Shown here one piece after another: positions 1 through 10,750 of a stretch of DNA of 64,000 nt; the stretch's first letter is position 1, and every line of letters starts with the position of its first letter. The position numbers and the translations under genes were made by a program. Origin of the DNA: Owenia fusiformis (taxonomy: Eukaryota > Annelida > Polychaeta > Sabellida > Oweniidae); assembly GCA_903813345.2 (NCBI GenBank), contig CAIIXF020000008.1, forward strand, positions 23,482,822 to 23,546,821. The letters run 5' to 3'. The notes under the pieces are model-generated. The model was not told the origin of the DNA. It searched no databases and was given only the letters and a program-made list of their open reading frames with translations.

Positions 1-430
1 GATAAGTGTAAAAGTTGTTTTTGGAGCATTTTTCTATAGCCATTTTGTAGGGAAAAAAATGATGAAAAAATGTACAATCTTTTAATTTTAAGTATGACCT
101 GAATCGATTGCAAACTTCATATTTGCACATTTGATGAGATAAACCATTTGTGTAGTATTGTGAAATTATTAAGTTTGCAATCGATTCAGGTCATAGTGTA
201 TTTTTGGTATTTCTGTGATAATCAATGGAAACCAATGGCCTCTATTGGGATCTGCTGATATCCTCATGTTAAGTCAATGGTGCACAGCCCAATGTAAGTC
301 AATACAACCTTACTGAACGAAATGATCCCTATCTCAGCTTATGTGTGTCTGAGCACTTTAATATTTTCCAAAGTATTATATGACATTTTATTCTTCATGT
401 TACACCTACGAATGATTCATTTTGACCATA
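1..430. other. No gene seen; contains a short perfect inverted repeat
   Basis: AT-rich sequence with no convincing ORF or splice-bounded exon. Apart from the hairpin at 93-195, I see nothing I can name. The tandem array starts just downstream. Confidence 0.5.
93..195. repeat. Perfect 25-bp inverted repeat, 53-nt loop
   Basis: The left arm (93-117, beginning TATGACCTGAATCGATTGC) is matched base for base by its reverse complement at 171-195. The loop is AT-rich. It could be a tiny palindromic MITE (TA at each edge) or, less likely, a hairpin RNA precursor. The perfect pairing argues for recent origin or conservation. Confidence 0.75.
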
Positions 431-439
431 GGGATATTT

Positions 440-3240
440 GCCAATAATTGCACCTTGTCCTTTATCCAGAAAGCCAAAAATTTAGTCAATTCTAGATTTT
501 CATACTAAGAACCACCCCAGAAAATTTGAAATTGATCCGTCACACAGTTAACCAGAAAACATGTAAACAAGACTTTACAGACAAGATTTCAGGATGGAAA
601 ATACAAAATGGCTGCCTTGACATTTACCCAGAATGTCAAAAAACTAATCTGTTTGTAGATTTTCATACTAAGAATCATCCCTGAAAATATGAAAATGATC
701 TACCAAACGGTTCACCTGAAAACGGTAAGACAAGATTTTAGGACAGAAAATCCAAAATGGCTGCCTTAACATTTACGCAGAATGCAAAAAAACTAATCAA
801 ATGTAGATTTTCATACTAAGAATCGTCCCTGAAAATTTGAAATTGATCTACCAAACATTTCACCTAAAAACGCGTAGATAAGACTTTATTACAGGCAAGA
901 TTTTAAGACGGAAAATCCAAAATGGCTGCCTCGACATTTATCCAGAATGCCAAAAAACTAATCAGATCTAGATTTTCATTCTAAGAATCATCCCTGAAAA
1001 TTTGAAATTGATCTACAGAACGGTTCACCTGGAAATGTGTAGACAAGACAAGATTTTAGGACGGAAAATCCAAAATGGCTGCCTTGACATTTACCCAGAA
1101 TGCTAAAAAACTAATCAGTTCTAGATTTTCATACTAAGAACCATCCTGAAAATTTGAAATTGATCTACCAAACAGTTCACCTGAAAATGCGTAGACAAGA
1201 CTTTACAGAAAAGATTTTAGGACGGAAAATCCAAAATGGCTGCCTTGACCTTTATCCAGAATGCTAAAAAACTAATCAGTTCTAGATTTTCATACTAAGA
1301 ATCATCCCTGAAAATTTGAAATTGATCTACCAAACAGTTCACCTGAAAACGCGTAGACAAGACCTTACAGACAAGATTTAAGGACGGAAAATTCAAAATG
1401 GCTGTCTTGACATTTCCCCAGAATGCCAAAAAACTAATCAGATCTAGATTGTCATACTAAGAATCATCCCTGAAAATTTGAAAGTGATCCACCGAACGGT
1501 TCACCTGAAAACGCACAGATAAGACTTCACAGAAGATTTTAGGACCAAAACATCCAAAATGGCCGACAATAAAAAAGTCCTTATGAGTTTTTGCTGATTT
1601 CTTTTTACAAAATTATCACAGTGTTAACAATAACATAGGCTTTTACAACAAAGTACATCTGAAATTATTTAAAAAGCTACTAAATAGTTAAAGTATGAAA
1701 ACTCAAAAACACCATTCAATATGATACAAAGTATTATCGCGCTCTACTTTTCTTAAGACATTCAAAATGGTTGACATGACTGAGCTTACAGGTCCAAAAC
1801 CTAATCAGATCTAGAATGAAGTGAGCTGAACAAGATGTTAACGTTTTACAAGAACACAAATGTGTACAAAATGTCCCCACCTATGGGTGATCCCGTCAAA
1901 TGGTTATCCTAAAAATGAGTAGACAAGACTTTACCGACACAATTTGAGGACGGAAAATCAAAAATGGCCACCTTAAAATTTACCCAGAATGCCAAAAAAT
2001 AGTCAGTTCTAGATTTTCATACTAAGAAACATTCATACTGAAAATTTGAAATTGATCTACCAAACGGTTCACCTGGAAAATACGTAGACAAGACTTTACA
2101 AACAAGATTTTAGGACAGAAAATCCAAAATGGCTGCCCTGACATTTACCCAGAATGCCCAAAAACTAATCAGATCTAGATTTTCATACTAAAAATCATCC
2201 CTGAAAATTTGAAATTGATCTACCAAACGGTTCAGCTAAAAACGCGTAGACAAGACTTTAAGACGGAAAGATTTTAAGACGGAAAATCCAAAATGGCTGC
2301 CTTGACATTTATCCAGAATGCATAAAAACTAATCAGATCTAGATTTTCATACTAAGAATCATCCCTGAAAATTTGAAATTGATCTACGGAACAGTTCACT
2401 TGGAAATGCGTAGACAAGACTTTACAGACGAGATTTTAGGATAGAAAATCCAAAATGGCTGCCTTGACATTTACCCAGAATGCCCAAAAACTAATCAGAT
2501 CTAGATTTTCATACTCAGAATCATCCCTGAAAATTTGAAATTGATCTACCAAATGGTTCACCTAAAAACGCGTAGACAAGACTTAACGGGCAAGATTTTA
2601 AGACAGAAAATCCAAAATGGCTGCCTTGACATTTATCCAGAAAGCCAAAAAACTAATCAGATCTAGATTTTCATACTGAGAATCATCCCTGAAAATTTCA
2701 AATTGATCTACCAAACGGTTCACCTAAAAATGCGTAGACAAGACTTTAAGGGGAAGATTTTAAGACGGAAAATCAAAAATGGCTGCCTTGACATTTACCC
2801 AGAATGCCCAAAAACTAATCAGATCTAAATTTTCATACTAAGAATCATCCCTGAAAATTTGAAATTGATCTACCAAACGGTTCACCTGTAAACGCATAGA
2901 CAAGACTTTACAGACACGCTTTTAGGACGGAAAATCCAAAATGGCCGACAATAAAAAAGTGATTATGAATTTTTGCTGATTTCTTTTTACAAAATTATCA
3001 CATATAACTACTGTTAACAATAACATAGGCTTTTACAACAAAGTTCACCTGAAATTATTTATAAAGCTACTAAATAGTTAAAGTATGAAAACTGAAAAAC
3101 ACCATTCAATATGATACAAAGTATTATCGTGCGCTAACTTTTCTTAAAACATTCAAAATGGCTGACATGACTGAGCTAACAGGTCCAAAACCTAATCAGA
3201 TCTAGAATGAAGTGAGCTGAACAAGATGTTAAAGTTTTAA
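440..3240 (+). repeat. Tandem array of ~162-bp core units (pearl/HINE-like), in two blocks
   Basis: The motif AAAATGG(C)TGCC recurs at about 605, 754, 919, 1072, 1233, 1395 and 1556, then 1961, 2126, 2290, 2452, 2614, 2776 and 2938. The period is therefore about 150-165 bp, settling at 162 bp in the second block. Each unit carries 'cagaatgcc', 'aaactaatcag', 'ttttcatactaagaatcatcc', 'gaaatttgaaattgatc' and 'gtagacaagactttacag'. Both blocks end in the same ~290-bp tail (1556-1850 and 2938-3235), so there is a higher-order duplication of about 1.38 kb. Pearl elements of bivalves have tandem cores of about 160 bp next to ACGG-type microsatellites; the resemblance is structural and no database match was possible. 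Confidence 0.8.
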
Positions 3241-3525
3241 AAGCAACTGTGAAGCTGTTTTTCTTAAAGCTTGCAGACAAGGATTTTAGCATATGACTTC
3301 AAAATGGCCGACAGGAAGTAGGTATCGAGATAATTTTTTTTCATCCACATCTGTATGCACTCATAAGTTCTCCCTGAAAATTTGAAGGTGATATCTGTAG
3401 CGGTTTTGGAGAAAACTGCCGGACGTACGGACGGACAGACAGGCAGACAGACAGACAGACATACGGACAGACAGACGGACGCGCCTAGGCTGACAATATG
3501 GCCCCACACTATGTGGTGGGGACAT
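1871..3525 (+). mobile_element. Pearl/HINE-like non-autonomous element with short inverted termini
   Basis: The 5' end carries ATGTCCCCACC (1871-1881) and the 3' end carries its exact complement GGTGGGGACAT (3515-3525). Between them are seven ~162-bp core units, a single-copy tail, then an ACGG/ACAG microsatellite (about 3418-3480) and a terminal hairpin (CCCCAC...GTGGGG, about 3502-3522). Order core-microsatellite-hairpin is that of pearl/DINE-1/HINE elements, which are non-autonomous relatives of Helentrons. A second 3' end of the same type follows at once (to 3794). Class assignment is inference from layout. Confidence 0.6.
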
Positions 3526-3528
3526 AAA

Positions 3529-3797
3529 AAGCAACTGTGAAGCCGTTTTTCTTAAAGTTTGCAGATAAGGATTTTAGCATTTGAGTTCAAAATGGGCGAC
3601 AGGAAGTAGGTTTCGAGTTAAATTTTTTTCATCCACATCTATAGGCACTCATAAGTCTCTGAAAATTTGAAGGTGATATCTGTAGCGGTTTTGGAGAAAA
3701 CTCCCGGACGTACGGACGGACAGACGGATGGACAGACAGACAGTCGGACGGGCCTAGGCCGACAATATGGCCCCACACTATGTGGTGGGGACATAAA
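3529..3797 (+). mobile_element. Second, solo 3' end of the pearl-like element
   Basis: This repeats 3241-3528 at high identity: 'aagcaactgtgaagc', an 'aaaatgggcgacaggaagtagg' segment, (ACGG/ACAG)n at about 3708-3755, and the end GGTGGGGACAT at 3784-3794. It looks like a tandem duplication of the 3' end, as seen when this class of element inserts next to itself. Confidence 0.7.
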
Positions 3798-4020
3798 AAC
3801 TAGACAATATTTTCTAGCTTTGTGCCAAATTATAATCTGCAACTTATAAGTAGGTTTAAATCGAGAAAACAAAAAAACTCGTAACCAGGTAGTTCATCCA
3901 TTTTGTTACATTGACGTTCCATCAAAGTAACTAGTTTTGGAACAGTGGCAAGAGGAAGTGCCACACCAACTTTTGTCAAATAACGACATGTTAAGAGCTC
4001 TTGCTTAGAAATTTAATTTT
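3798..4020. other. Unassigned spacer
   Basis: No ORF, repeat or RNA feature recognised. It separates two oppositely oriented pearl-like 3' ends. Confidence 0.4.
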
Positions 4021-4021
4021 T

Positions 4022-4060
4022 TTATGTCCCCACCATAGTGTGGGGCCATATTGTCAGCCT
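4022..4060 (-). mobile_element. Pearl-like 3' end, minus orientation (fragment)
   Basis: Reads ATGTCCCCACCATAGTGTGG and on into 'ggccatattgtcagcctagg', the reverse complement of the terminal hairpin of the element at 1871-3525. No core or microsatellite is attached; only the tip is present. Confidence 0.6.
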
Positions 4061-4064
4061 AGGC

Positions 4065-5209
4065 GTGTTGTTTTCCATCCGGGCATTGTAAGACGATTTG
4101 AAAAACATGACAAATCAATCTTACTCTATTTCCAAAAGTTTGTATGTTGGTACGTGAATTGTTTTGATTATGATTTAAATCTGTAAATAGCTATCGTTAC
4201 TTTAGCAGAGAGGTTACATGTGTTAATTTACATGATGCAACGTGTAAGATTTTGATTATTAATCATAATTTAAAGTTATCCCAATTTTCGAAGAAAAGTC
4301 CAGTGAAGTGTAAATTGGTACGTCTTACCATGATGATAGAGGAAGAAAAGAGCCTAAAAATGCTTTTTATTTGAAGCTTCTAGCTCAATTTTGAAGGAAG
4401 TTACAAACATTTTTGTAAATTCAAAACAAATCTTACACGTTTTCTAATGATCTAATTATGTTATATATTCATATTTTTATCACCCCATCGGTGGGATATA
4501 GTCGTCATACTGGTCGTGGTCGTGGTCGTGATCGTGATTGTGGTCGTGATCATGATCGTCCCGCTTTTTGTCATCGCCGTTTAAGGAAAACTGCTCATCA
4601 GATCTTCTCCAAATTCGCAGAGATGATAGAGCATATGAAGTACTAGAGCTGATTTACTTTTGGGTGGCCATCTTGTTTTCTGGTGGCCATTTTGAAGGTT
4701 TTTCGAAAAATCTTGTCATCGCCATTTCAGGAAACTGCTCATTGGATTTCCTTCAAATTTACACAAATGATAGAGGATATCAAGTACTAGAGCTGATTAA
4801 CTTTTGGGCGGCCATCTTGTTTTCTGGCAGCCATTTTGAAGATTTTTCGAAAAATCTTGTCATCGCCATTTCAGAAAATCCGCTCATCGGATTTCCTTCA
4901 AATTTACACACATGATAGAGGATATCAAGTACTAGAGCTGATTAACTTTTCGGCAGCCATCTTGTTTTCTGGTGGCCATTTTGAAGGTTTTTTGAAAAAT
5001 CTTGTTTCTTGTTCTTGAAATTTGTAAACATAATAGGAGAACAGTTATTCTGGTTCATAGTGTCTGCCTACTTGATGGTGTGATCTCATTCACGTCCTGT
5101 GCCTTGTTCATTTTTTTGGGTACCCGGTTTTTTCGACCGGGTACCGGGCACCAAGTTTGAACCCAGCATGGAGGATACTGGTACCCGTTTTTTTTACAAA
5201 CCCTGCCTG
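4065..5209. mobile_element. E2-type element, truncated on the left and interrupted by a pearl-like element
   Basis: Segments 4075-4470 and 5105-5209 match E2 (defined at 49305-50075): 'cattgtaagacgatttg', 'gcaacgtgtaagattttgatt', 'gaggaagaaaagagcc', 'aaatcttacacgttttct', then 'gggtacccggttttttcgac' and the end 'acaaaccct' at about 5209. The two parts are split by 4475-5105, a pearl-like element. The E2 left end is lost. Confidence 0.6.
4475..5105 (-). mobile_element. Pearl-like element with (TCGTGG)n and ~128-bp core, nested in E2
   Basis: On the plus strand it starts with the terminal hairpin CCCCATCGGTGGG (about 4482), then a GGTCGT/GATCGT hexamer microsatellite (about 4508-4560), then about three ~128-bp core units ('gatagaggatatcaagtac', 'gagctgattaacttttgggc', 'ggccatcttgttttctgg', 'ttcgaaaaatcttgtcatcgcc'). 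Read on the minus strand, the order core-microsatellite-hairpin is the same as in the other pearl-like copies, with different sequences in each part. Confidence 0.6.
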
Positions 5210-5610
5210 TGGAAGCACCATAAAAGTGAAGTTGAACAAAAGATACAGCACACCTGATTAGGGCAGCCATTTTGGATGTTAACTACTTGCGTTGCAAATG
5301 TACAAAGTGGATTAAGGTGCCACGATACTTAACAGGAAATGACGAAACAGGAAGTGGCAAAAAATTCTGCATTTTTAGACATTTTTTGAACAAAGATAAC
5401 AGAGTTCTGTTTTGACCTCCAGTCAATTTAACTATTTCCACATATCATTTACATGACCAGGATCACAATGTGCATGGTCAGAATGACCCAAAACATGATG
5501 AAATAACCTTTTCAGCCCTTTGAAAATGTGACTGAAAAATAGCTAAAAGTAAGAGCTAGGGAAGGTCACTGAACAGAATCTTTTTAATTTTTCAGAAAAT
5601 GTGCCCAATA
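5210..5610. other. No gene seen
   Basis: AT-rich sequence with no convincing ORF, repeat or RNA structure. Confidence 0.4.
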
Positions 5611-6385
5611 TAATGCTCTAACTATTACTTTTACATTTGCGATTGTTATTTTACATTTTTTAATATAACTCAAAAAGTAGTAGAGCGATTTTGTTCATAC
5701 TTTATATGTGAATACTGAAGCATGGAACACTGTCTTAGACACTTTGGGTAGAAGGCGGCCATTTTAAAAAATGGCCACCATTTTTACGTTTTTTTACTAT
5801 AACTTGAAAAGTAGTGGAGCGATTTTGTTCATATTTGATATGTGAATACTTATGAGCCTTGCACATTGTCTCATGACACTTCGCATAGTAGGCGGCCATT
5901 TTAAAAAATGGCTGTCATTTTCATTATAACTATAACTCGAAAAGTATTGGAGCAATTTTGTTCATATTTGATATGTGAATATTTTAAGCATGGCACATTG
6001 TCTAATAAAACTTTGGGGAGTAGTCGGCCATTTTGAAAAATGGCCACCATTTTTATACGTGATATTTTACATTTTTTATTATAATTCAAAAAATTATAGA
6101 GCGATTTTGTTCATATTTGATATGTGAATACTCTTAAGGATTGCATACTGTCTTATGACATTATTGGTAGTAGGCGGCCATTTTAGAAAAATTTATATGT
6201 GGCTACCTAAAAGCATATTACTTCTTCTGATGACAACTTGGCTAGTGCGCAACCATTTTGATAATGGTGGCCTTTGTTATGGGTGTTATTTTATGATATT
6301 TGCCATATATTTTGTTTGTAAAAATGCCAGCCATTTCTGTTCGATGGGATTCGCTACGCTTTGGCGTTGCCGTTGTTCTGGTTTA
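5610..6385 (-). mobile_element. Pearl-like element with ~127-bp core repeats, minus strand
   Basis: About five units of a ~127-bp repeat ('gagcgattttgttcatatttgatatgtgaatac', 'gtagtcggccattttgaaaaatggccacc' type segments) run from 5650 to 6190. The outer end (about 6330-6385) reads 'tgttcgatgggattcgc' then 'ggcgttgccgttgttctgg', the reverse complement of the left end of the element at 20311. The repeats match those at 20440-20880 in opposite orientation. Confidence 0.65.
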
Positions 6386-6880
6386 TATTTTGAAAAATAT
6401 AATAATTTTAGTAAAAATAACTCTTATATTTTGGCAAAAACTTTGTAATACACTGTAAAAGTAGATGATAGTCTCGTAAGAAATCTTATGCTTATCAAAT
6501 GGCTTATCCCATATTATAGTTGTATAGCACTGCTTTACTTTTGCTTGAAAAAGTCCTTCATTGTTGTTTGTTTCTTGGCACTTTTAGCATTAGCAATATT
6601 TGAGTAGATATCCTCTTCAAGTAGAAAGAATTTTTCATGAGTGTTAATTCGAGATGATGTATAATCATTCAAAATATCAAGGGCATTCAGGATGTCAGAT
6701 ATATGCCTTTTTTGGAGACATTTTAGTGATAGGATATTACGAAGTTGAATTTTTTCTCTTTCTCAAGATACAGTCTTGTCTGCAAATATCGTCTGTGTTG
6801 TCTTTGTGATTATAAAACACTGAATGAATCTTAGCTATCATAACAGACACATGGGATATACAACAGTTCAGACCTGTTCA
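6386..6880. other. No gene seen
   Basis: AT-rich, no supported exon or repeat. Confidence 0.4.
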
Positions 6881-7125
6881 TAATCCAAATAAAAAAAAAA
6901 CATCCAGTTAATTTACAAGGATAAACCAATTACCTCCCAGATTCTTACCTTTCTCTTAATCCAAATCAAAAACATCCAGGTAATTTCCAATAATGATAAA
7001 TCAGTTATCTTCTTGATTCACACCTTTCTCTTAATCCAAACATAAAACATTCAGTTCTTTTCTAATAGGATAAACCAATTAACTCCTGTATTCACACCTT
7101 TCCAAAACATCCTGTTGTTTTCCAC
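6880..7125. repeat. Tandem repeat, ~75-bp unit, about three copies
   Basis: Units share 'aatccaaa', 'aaaacatccagttaattt', 'ggataaaccaattacc' and 'attcacacctttctc'. Copies begin near 6883, 6958 and 7030; the last is shortened. No coding capacity. Confidence 0.7.
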
Positions 7126-7234
7126 AATTAGGGATGTCACTGAGACTTAAATAAGTTTGTTAGGACACTATTTGTTCTTTAATTACATTGAAGATGTAAA
7201 GATAAATAACAACTATAACATTGACTCAATATGG

Positions 7235-7460
7235 CTTAAATTGAAATGTCCAGACATTTGATTTCTGATAAAAATGTTCAGATTAGACAAATCACCGTTT
7301 GAAATCTGGTTGTTTACTGTTCAAATTAGGAGGTGTTCAGATTTCAAGTTTTTTTAACATGGGAGTCAATGGGGGGAAAAAATGGGACTGAAAAAAAGTG
7401 TTCAAATTGGAATGTGATCGGTTTAGCCAGGTGTTCAGATATACAGGTTCTACTATTTAT
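7235..7460. mobile_element. Pogo-type MITE fragment (right end)
   Basis: Shares 'gttcagattagacaaa', 'gggagtcaatgggggg' and the end 'ccaggtgttcagatatacag' + 'gttctacta' with the complete MITE at 36386-36898. The left end is missing or diverged. Confidence 0.65.
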
Positions 7461-7764
7461 CCTTTGTTGCCCGTAAGAATCCCAGAAAACTATATTTGAG
7501 AAAAGTTAAATGCTATTTAAAAGAGTGTTTAAACCTCCAGGGAACATCCTTAACAATCTCAACACAAGTAAGATTATTTGAATTTTATATTTCTAACAAA
7601 CAACAGGCAAAAGGCAGAATGGTGATAGTCATCACATGACCTTCATTTATATAAGGGAGCACATCAAAAGTTCAATGTAGGATTATTAACTGTATTTGCA
7701 GTTAATCTATGACCCCCTCCCCCCTCATAACTGAGTTTGAGAAATGTTGATATGCGTTTTTTTG
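7460..7764. other. No gene seen
   Basis: Nothing recognised; a short C-rich run lies at about 7710. Confidence 0.4.
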
Positions 7765-9335
7765 AAAGGAGTGGTATCGATATGGAGAACTTTTTGAACA
7801 CACGTTTCTCTTAAACCAGTCATACAAAAAAATTAAAAAATTTAACACATCACCAATTTAATGGTCATCTTTTGAATGGTAACAATATAATTTGAAAATA
7901 TATATACTTTCATCTATATTGTTTTAGAAAACACATCAAACACTTGTTTTTTTCTTGGTATCATGTTTCCAGAGTGAAATGAAACATCTTTCCGAACCTC
8001 ATTGGAACAAAACGACTTAAAAACAACAGGTATAGGTCTCTCAATATTGTAATTGTACAAAGGAGATTTTGGTTGATTTTAAAAAAGTATCTTGTTAACA
8101 CAGGCTGGTATCGAAAGATTTGTCCGCTGTGACGGAGCATGCTATTTTTCATAAAAACACTGAGAATGCTTCACGATTTATTTTTTAACTCATATGTTTC
8201 GTTATATCAAATAAAATTACTTACTCCATGCAATGGATATATCATTTGCGGGTAACCGTCACTTCTGTTTGAAGTCCAATAACGCTAGGAGTAAAAGCTA
8301 TTGAAAACGGCGCCAGAGTATCAGACTCTAAATTGTACCATTTCTTTTTTAACTTTTTAATGGCATGATATTGTGACACGATAATATTAACATATGTTTT
8401 CAGCATAACTCTGAATGTATTAATGAGATATTAATGCATTGGGTCTTTTTAATTTTTTTTATAAAAAATAATGTCAATATTCTTTGTCCGCTGTGACGGA
8501 GCATTTTCACAGTTCACATTTGCAACTGCTCCGTCACAGCGGACAGAAAAATTAAAAATGATTTTTTATAAAATAATTAAAAAGACCAAATACATCAACA
8601 TCTCATCTATACCTTCTTAGTTATGCTAAAACCATGTGTAAATATTATTGTGTCACTATATCGTGCCAATAGAAAGTTAAACAAGAAATGGTACATTTTG
8701 AAGTATGATACTCCGGCGCCATTTTCAATAGCTTTTCTTCCCAGCGTAATTGAACTTCAAACAGAAGTGAAAGTTACCCGCAAATGATATATCCATTGCA
8801 TGGAGTAAGTAATTTTCTATGGTATAACGAAACATATGAGTTAAAAAATAAATCGTGGAGTATTCTTAGTGTTCTTATGAAAAATAGCATGCTCCGTCAC
8901 AGCGGACAAATATTTCGATACCAGCCCGTGGTTAATGAAATAAACGTTTTTTCTTGATTTTTATCTATTTTGGGGAGATTTTGTTTTAATTTTTTGAATA
9001 CTTTTTTAAAATCAACCAAAAATTCCTTTGTATAACTAATATTGGGAGGTCTAAAAACATGTTGTTTATGCTATTTTGTTCCAACAAGGTTCGGAAAGAC
9101 ATTTTATTTCATTCTCAAGAACTGGTAGAAAGAAGCAAAAACAATTGCACTAAAAAAACAATAAATGTTAACAAAAACAGTTATATAAAATATTTCTAAA
9201 TAATTTTCGCATTAAATTGTTGTCAATCAGTCAACATTACATAAAATACCGTGTTTTTTATCAGAATGTTTTAAATGATTGGTTTAAGAGAAAAACATTG
9301 TTGAATTCAGTTCTCCATATCGATACCACTCCTTT
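7765..9335. mobile_element. Large foldback element, ~770-bp arms
   Basis: The ends are inverted copies: AAAGGAGTGGTATCGATATGG (7765 on) and its complement ending at 9335. The arms match through to a centre near 8515. The motif GTCCGCTGTGACGGAGCA lies at about 8117 and 8487 and, inverted, at about 8529 and 8890, i.e. in mid-arm and flanking the centre. No transposase ORF is present. I could not find a clear TSD. Arms are diverged by indels and substitutions, so the insertion is not very recent. Confidence 0.8.
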
Positions 9336-10037
9336 ACACTATATCTAACATAATATGTAATACAGTCATTTTGCATAATTTCAAATCTGTATTTTTGAAC
9401 AGTTAAAATACAGAGACTGTCTTGGAAGAAGGTTACAGTAGCCATAGAGGTAATATGCACTGGTCAGCAGTAGTATTACAGAACTACGAGTCATTTGAAT
9501 GAAAAAATTAATATGAAAGGCATTTGGATACATGCCTTGAAAAAATCAGTAATCTGATGATCTGATCGTCTAACAGTCCCACTTTCTTGATTCAGTAATA
9601 AATCCAATTTTGTATCATCATTTTTGTAGTCGGACCACATTTTAGCTTTTGTTAATGATCTTGTGGCTTGGTTCGGAGTTTTTTGATTTTAACCACAACC
9701 CATTTACAAACTTCTCGCATTTATTACTGAGTTAAGATTTAAATCGTTTTGATTTCAAGTTTTCTTAAATTTTTCATACCAGAAGTGTACTGGATGAAAA
9801 CTGTAATGACTGAGGTGTTCATCTATCTGTCTTCCTGTTAGCTATATTGGCACATATTTTTGTGTGTCAATCTTGTTAACATTTCCATCTTGTAGATAAA
9901 CAGCATAAATTGATGATTGAATGACATTTTATTTATTTATGAATAAATATAAAATGAAGTACACATTCAGAATTACTTAAGCATTTACTGTTAAATGTGG
10001 TAGATGATTTAACTCGTAGGATGGAAAGTGTATATTT
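9336..10037. other. No gene seen
   Basis: AT-rich intergenic DNA downstream of BCS1L. No exon-like ORF or repeat family recognised. Confidence 0.4.
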
Positions 10038-10449
10038 CACGCGGTCCTAACTTCGACCGTTAATTTGAATTTTTGACCTACCAGATGCTTGAAAATTAAG
10101 GATTGCGAGTAAGTCTCATACTGCACCATTTTTCTTCAAACCTATACCATTAAAAGCAAAACAAAATTGTCTTTCTGTCTGTGCATTGCTTTATTGTAAA
10201 GAGTCCCTCGTTCTAGCAGCGTTTTGGTCCCCAGCTGTTAGAAGGCCTTCTTACAGCTGGGGACCAAAATGCCGCTGGAAGTAGGGACTCTGCTTAAGAG
10301 AATAATGTACCATCAGAAAGGGATTTTTGTTATGCTTTGAATGGAACAAGTTTGAAGAAAAATGGTGCAGTATGAAACTTGTAATCCTTGATTTTCAAAC
10401 ATCCGGTAGGTCAAAAATTCAAATTAACTGTCGAAGTTAAGACCGCGTG
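10038..10449. mobile_element. 412-bp palindromic MITE with 6-bp TSD
   Basis: Inverted ends CACGCGGTCCTAACTTCGAC (10038 on) and GTCGAAGTTAAGACCGCGTG (ending 10449) are flanked by a perfect duplication ATATTT (10032-10037 and 10450-10455). The whole element is a near-palindrome. Its centre (about 10200-10290) is a long hairpin built around 'ggtccccagctgttagaagg'. Related pieces lie at 21850-22117 and 42346-42535. It ends only 45 nt from the BCS1L stop codon and carries an AATAAA on the minus strand (10190-10195), so it may supply the poly(A) signal of that gene. Confidence 0.9.
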
Positions 10450-10494
10450 ATATTTGATCCCTTATATAATTTGAAAATCCTAATTGAAGTGGTG

Positions 10495-10750
10495 TTACAC
10501 TTCATGGACCAAATGTGCTGTTTCTATAGCTTTCTCTGCATTGTCTTTATAGAACATAAAATATCCTTGCACTTGCGCCGCACTAACATCTTCATTCTGA
10601 GATTGTACTTTTTGGGCAAATATCCTAGCCTTCTGCAGAGTCTGGTGAGGGTAAAATCTAAGGAACATCTGTTCTAGTTGGTATTCTGTACAGTGGCCTA
10701 TACACACCTTCATATCAACTCTACCTGGCCTTATGAGTGCTGCATCTAGC
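10495..10750 (-). CDS. BCS1L: BCS1L terminal coding exon
   Basis: 256 nt including the stop at 10495-10497. Encodes [14 protein letters not shown], then the C-terminal helical region with '[17 protein letters not shown]'. Acceptor tatttcag|GCTAG. Closely matches the end of BCS1 proteins; only the last few residues differ. Confidence 0.95.

Noticed and set aside
3264-3509. Minus-strand ORF rich in SVCLSVCLSVC
   Set aside because: It is the translation of the ACAG/ACGG microsatellite at a pearl-like 3' end. Similar frames at 3639, 20997, 43621 and 43913 have the same cause.
7765-9335. TSD for the large foldback
   Set aside because: Flanks (gttttttt and acactata) do not match; no duplication can be claimed.
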